This document shows, piece by piece, positions 6,230-6,993 of a stretch of DNA of 6,993 nt. The notes beneath the pieces are model-generated. The model was given only the letters and a program-made list of their open reading frames with translations, did no database searches and had not been told where the DNA came from. Both the position numbers and the translations under genes were made by a program. The stretch's first letter is position 1. Every line of letters starts with the position of its first letter. Source of the DNA: Porticoccaceae bacterium (GTDB lineage: Bacteria; Pseudomonadota; Gammaproteobacteria; Pseudomonadales; Porticoccaceae). The stretch is from NCBI GenBank assembly GCA_003448675.1, contig DLXZ01000133.1, positions 1,864 to 8,856 of the forward strand, in the 5' to 3' direction.

Positions 6230-6305
6230 ACCTAGTGCCCCTTTAAAAGTTTTACCGGGTCTGTTTTATGGTTGACCCCATGGTTTATTAAAGTTGTTTG
6301 CCACG

Positions 6306-6334
6306 ATATTACTGTGTCGTTGTCTGATCAACAA
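6306..6334 (-). promoter_or_regulatory. Candidate promoter of the amidohydrolase gene with operator-like palindrome
   Basis: On the minus strand TTGTTG (6334-6329) and TAATAT (6311-6306) are separated by 17 bases, ahead of the amidohydrolase start by about 76 bases. Each box is a modest match to sigma-70 consensus. A near-palindrome centred on TGATCA (6320-6334, TTGT-C-TGATCA-ACAA) covers the -35 box, as an operator could. Both assignments are by eye and uncertain. Confidence 0.3.
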
Positions 6335-6386
6335 ACGATAAAACAGGGAAAAACCAGGTTTGTCGTAATTAAAACTGGACTTCCCT

Positions 6387-6416
6387 TTGACAAGATTTAC
6401 AGCGGTAGACTAGATT
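6387..6416 (+). promoter_or_regulatory. Candidate sigma-70 promoter for the 70-residue protein gene
   Basis: A perfect -35 box TTGACA (6387-6392) is followed after 18 bases by TAGATT (6411-6416), a 4-of-6 match to the -10 consensus. Transcription would begin near 6423, about 29 bases ahead of the ATG at 6452. The good -35 box and the position make it credible. Confidence 0.55.
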
Positions 6417-6451
6417 CACACCTCACTTTTCAAAAACCATAAGAGCTGAAA

Positions 6452-6664
6452 ATGGCTACGGCTGATCTGTACGAAGAGCTGGAACAATTGGTGCGTGGGG
6501 AAATTGTCAAAATGCCGAGGGATGAATTTCGTGCCCGATGCGACGAGGAAGACAAGTATATTTACCTGAACATCGCCCGGAAAATCGCCGACAGAAATCG
6601 CTTTACGCTAGTTGTCCACGAAGACGAACTGGAGTTTATCTGTCCACCGCCTCGCAAGTATTGA
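6452..6664 (+). CDS. Small conserved-looking protein of unknown function
   Basis: This gene encodes a 70-residue soluble protein that I do not recognise. It is rich in charged residues and has no signal peptide or membrane segment. The sequence suggests an N-terminal helix (MATADLYEELEQLVRGEIV), a middle helix (YIYLNIARKIADRNR) and a strand pair near FTLVVHEDELEFI, ending in the basic CPPPRKY tail. Two cysteines (30 and 64) are not arranged as a metal site. It is judged real because it has a well-placed promoter at 6387-6416 and AAGAG a few bases before the ATG, and because no longer competing frame covers it. It is divergent from the amidohydrolase and lies 130 bases upstream of the hydratase gene, so it may be the first gene of that transcription unit. 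Confidence 0.7.
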   Translation: MATADLYEELEQLVRGEIVKMPRDEFRARCDEEDKYIYLNIARKIADRNRFTLVVHEDELEFICPPPRKY

Positions 6665-6794
6665 CTCAGTCAGATGGCCGCTGGCACCAATCGGATGCGC
6701 CTGCCCTTCCTTATTTGCCTCGGGCACGCTAGATTACCAAACCACTATTCCACAGTCCTGGGACGATACCAGGCACCACTTTCAGGAGCACTTC

Positions 6795-6993
6795 ATGACC
6801 ATCGGCAATTACCCGGATATCAACGTAACATTGGACGATTACGTCGCCACTGTCACCATCCAGCGACCACCCCATAACTTCTTTGACTACAACCTGATCT
6901 GCGCCATTGCCGATGCCTTTGAGGATCTCGACAAAAACCCGGACTGCCGCGCCATCGTACTGACAGCCGAGGGTAAATCCTTTTGCGCTGGCG
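6795..6993 (+). CDS. Enoyl-CoA hydratase/isomerase family protein, N-terminal part (3' truncated by window edge)
   Basis: The reading frame is open to the right edge, giving the first 66 residues. The start MTIGNYPDINVTLDDYVATVTI is followed by RPPHNFFDYNL (24-34), in the position of the RPxxxNAL motif of crotonases, and by AIVLTAEGKSFCAG (53-66), whose CAG is the first oxyanion-hole segment that polarises the thioester carbonyl. Members of this family hydrate or isomerise enoyl-CoA thioesters in fatty acid, amino acid or aromatic acid degradation; the catalytic Glu residues lie beyond the window, so the exact reaction is open. The start is well supported by AGGAG (6784-6788) 6 bases before the ATG. 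Asn-Phe-Phe in place of Asn-Ala-Leu is a known variant as far as I recall. Confidence 0.9.
   Translation, partial: MTIGNYPDINVTLDDYVATVTIQRPPHNFFDYNLICAIADAFEDLDKNPDCRAIVLTAEGKSFCAG

Noticed and set aside
5654..6235. Plus-strand open frame opposite the amidohydrolase.
   Set aside because: The minus strand carries all metal ligands of an amidohydrolase across this region; the antisense frame has no ribosome site or domain.
6662..6672. Perfect palindrome TGACTCAGTCA at the end of the small protein gene.
   Set aside because: It is too short (5-bp arms, 1-base centre) and overlaps the stop codon; no T-tract follows and chance is enough to explain it.
6707..6735. Promoter for the enoyl-CoA hydratase gene (TTCCTT, 17 bases, TAGATT).
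   Set aside because: The -35 box is far from consensus; only the -10-like box is passable, and the gene could be read from the promoter at 6387.

Overview
The window looks like chromosomal DNA of a gammaproteobacterium, probably a marine or soil heterotroph outside the enterics. Three things point there: two tRNA genes that are almost E. coli-like, a bimodular E. coli-type QueF that keeps all its catalytic residues, and a YadG/YadH-type ABC exporter. Base composition is moderate throughout. There is no transposase, integrase, phage gene, CRISPR array or long repeat. The species assignment is inference; nothing here fixes a genus.

Layout, left to right. (1) Bases 1-668 (+) are the C-terminal part of a class III nucleotide cyclase whose start lies outside the window. 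It converges on (2) a three-gene block on the minus strand, transcribed right to left: an ABC ATPase (yadG-like), its membrane permease (yadH-like, TTG start overlapping the ATPase stop) and queF (one base after the permease stop). (3) Upstream of that block, also on the minus strand, is a tRNA-Glu(UUC)/tRNA-Gly(GCC) pair with a strong sigma-70 promoter and a GC-rich discriminator. A 9-bp hairpin sits where the transcript should begin. (4) Further right on the minus strand are an alpha/beta hydrolase and, upstream of it, a metal-dependent amidohydrolase, separated by 63 bases that hold a REP-like palindrome. (5) On the plus strand, divergent from the amidohydrolase, is a small 70-residue protein gene with its own promoter. 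It is followed by the start of an enoyl-CoA hydratase/isomerase gene that runs off the right edge.

How the genes may work together. The ABC exporter and queF are packed as one translationally coupled unit, although queF is a tRNA-modification gene (preQ0 to preQ1) and the exporter has no known role in that pathway. The amidohydrolase and alpha/beta hydrolase look like a small degradative pair for an unidentified amide, lactam, lactone or ester substrate. A CoA-linked hydratase on the other side of the divergent region would fit a catabolic neighbourhood, but a pathway link is inference only.

No stretch without a gene exceeds 300 bases. The larger gaps hold the following: 3320-3507, a candidate structured leader and no gene; 3703-3841, the tRNA promoter and 5' hairpin; 6230-6451, divergent promoters and inverted repeats; 6665-6794, the ribosome binding site of the hydratase and nothing else I can support. 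I did not find a clearly new biological system. The best leads are the structured leader in front of the ABC-queF operon and the 5' hairpin of the tRNA transcript.
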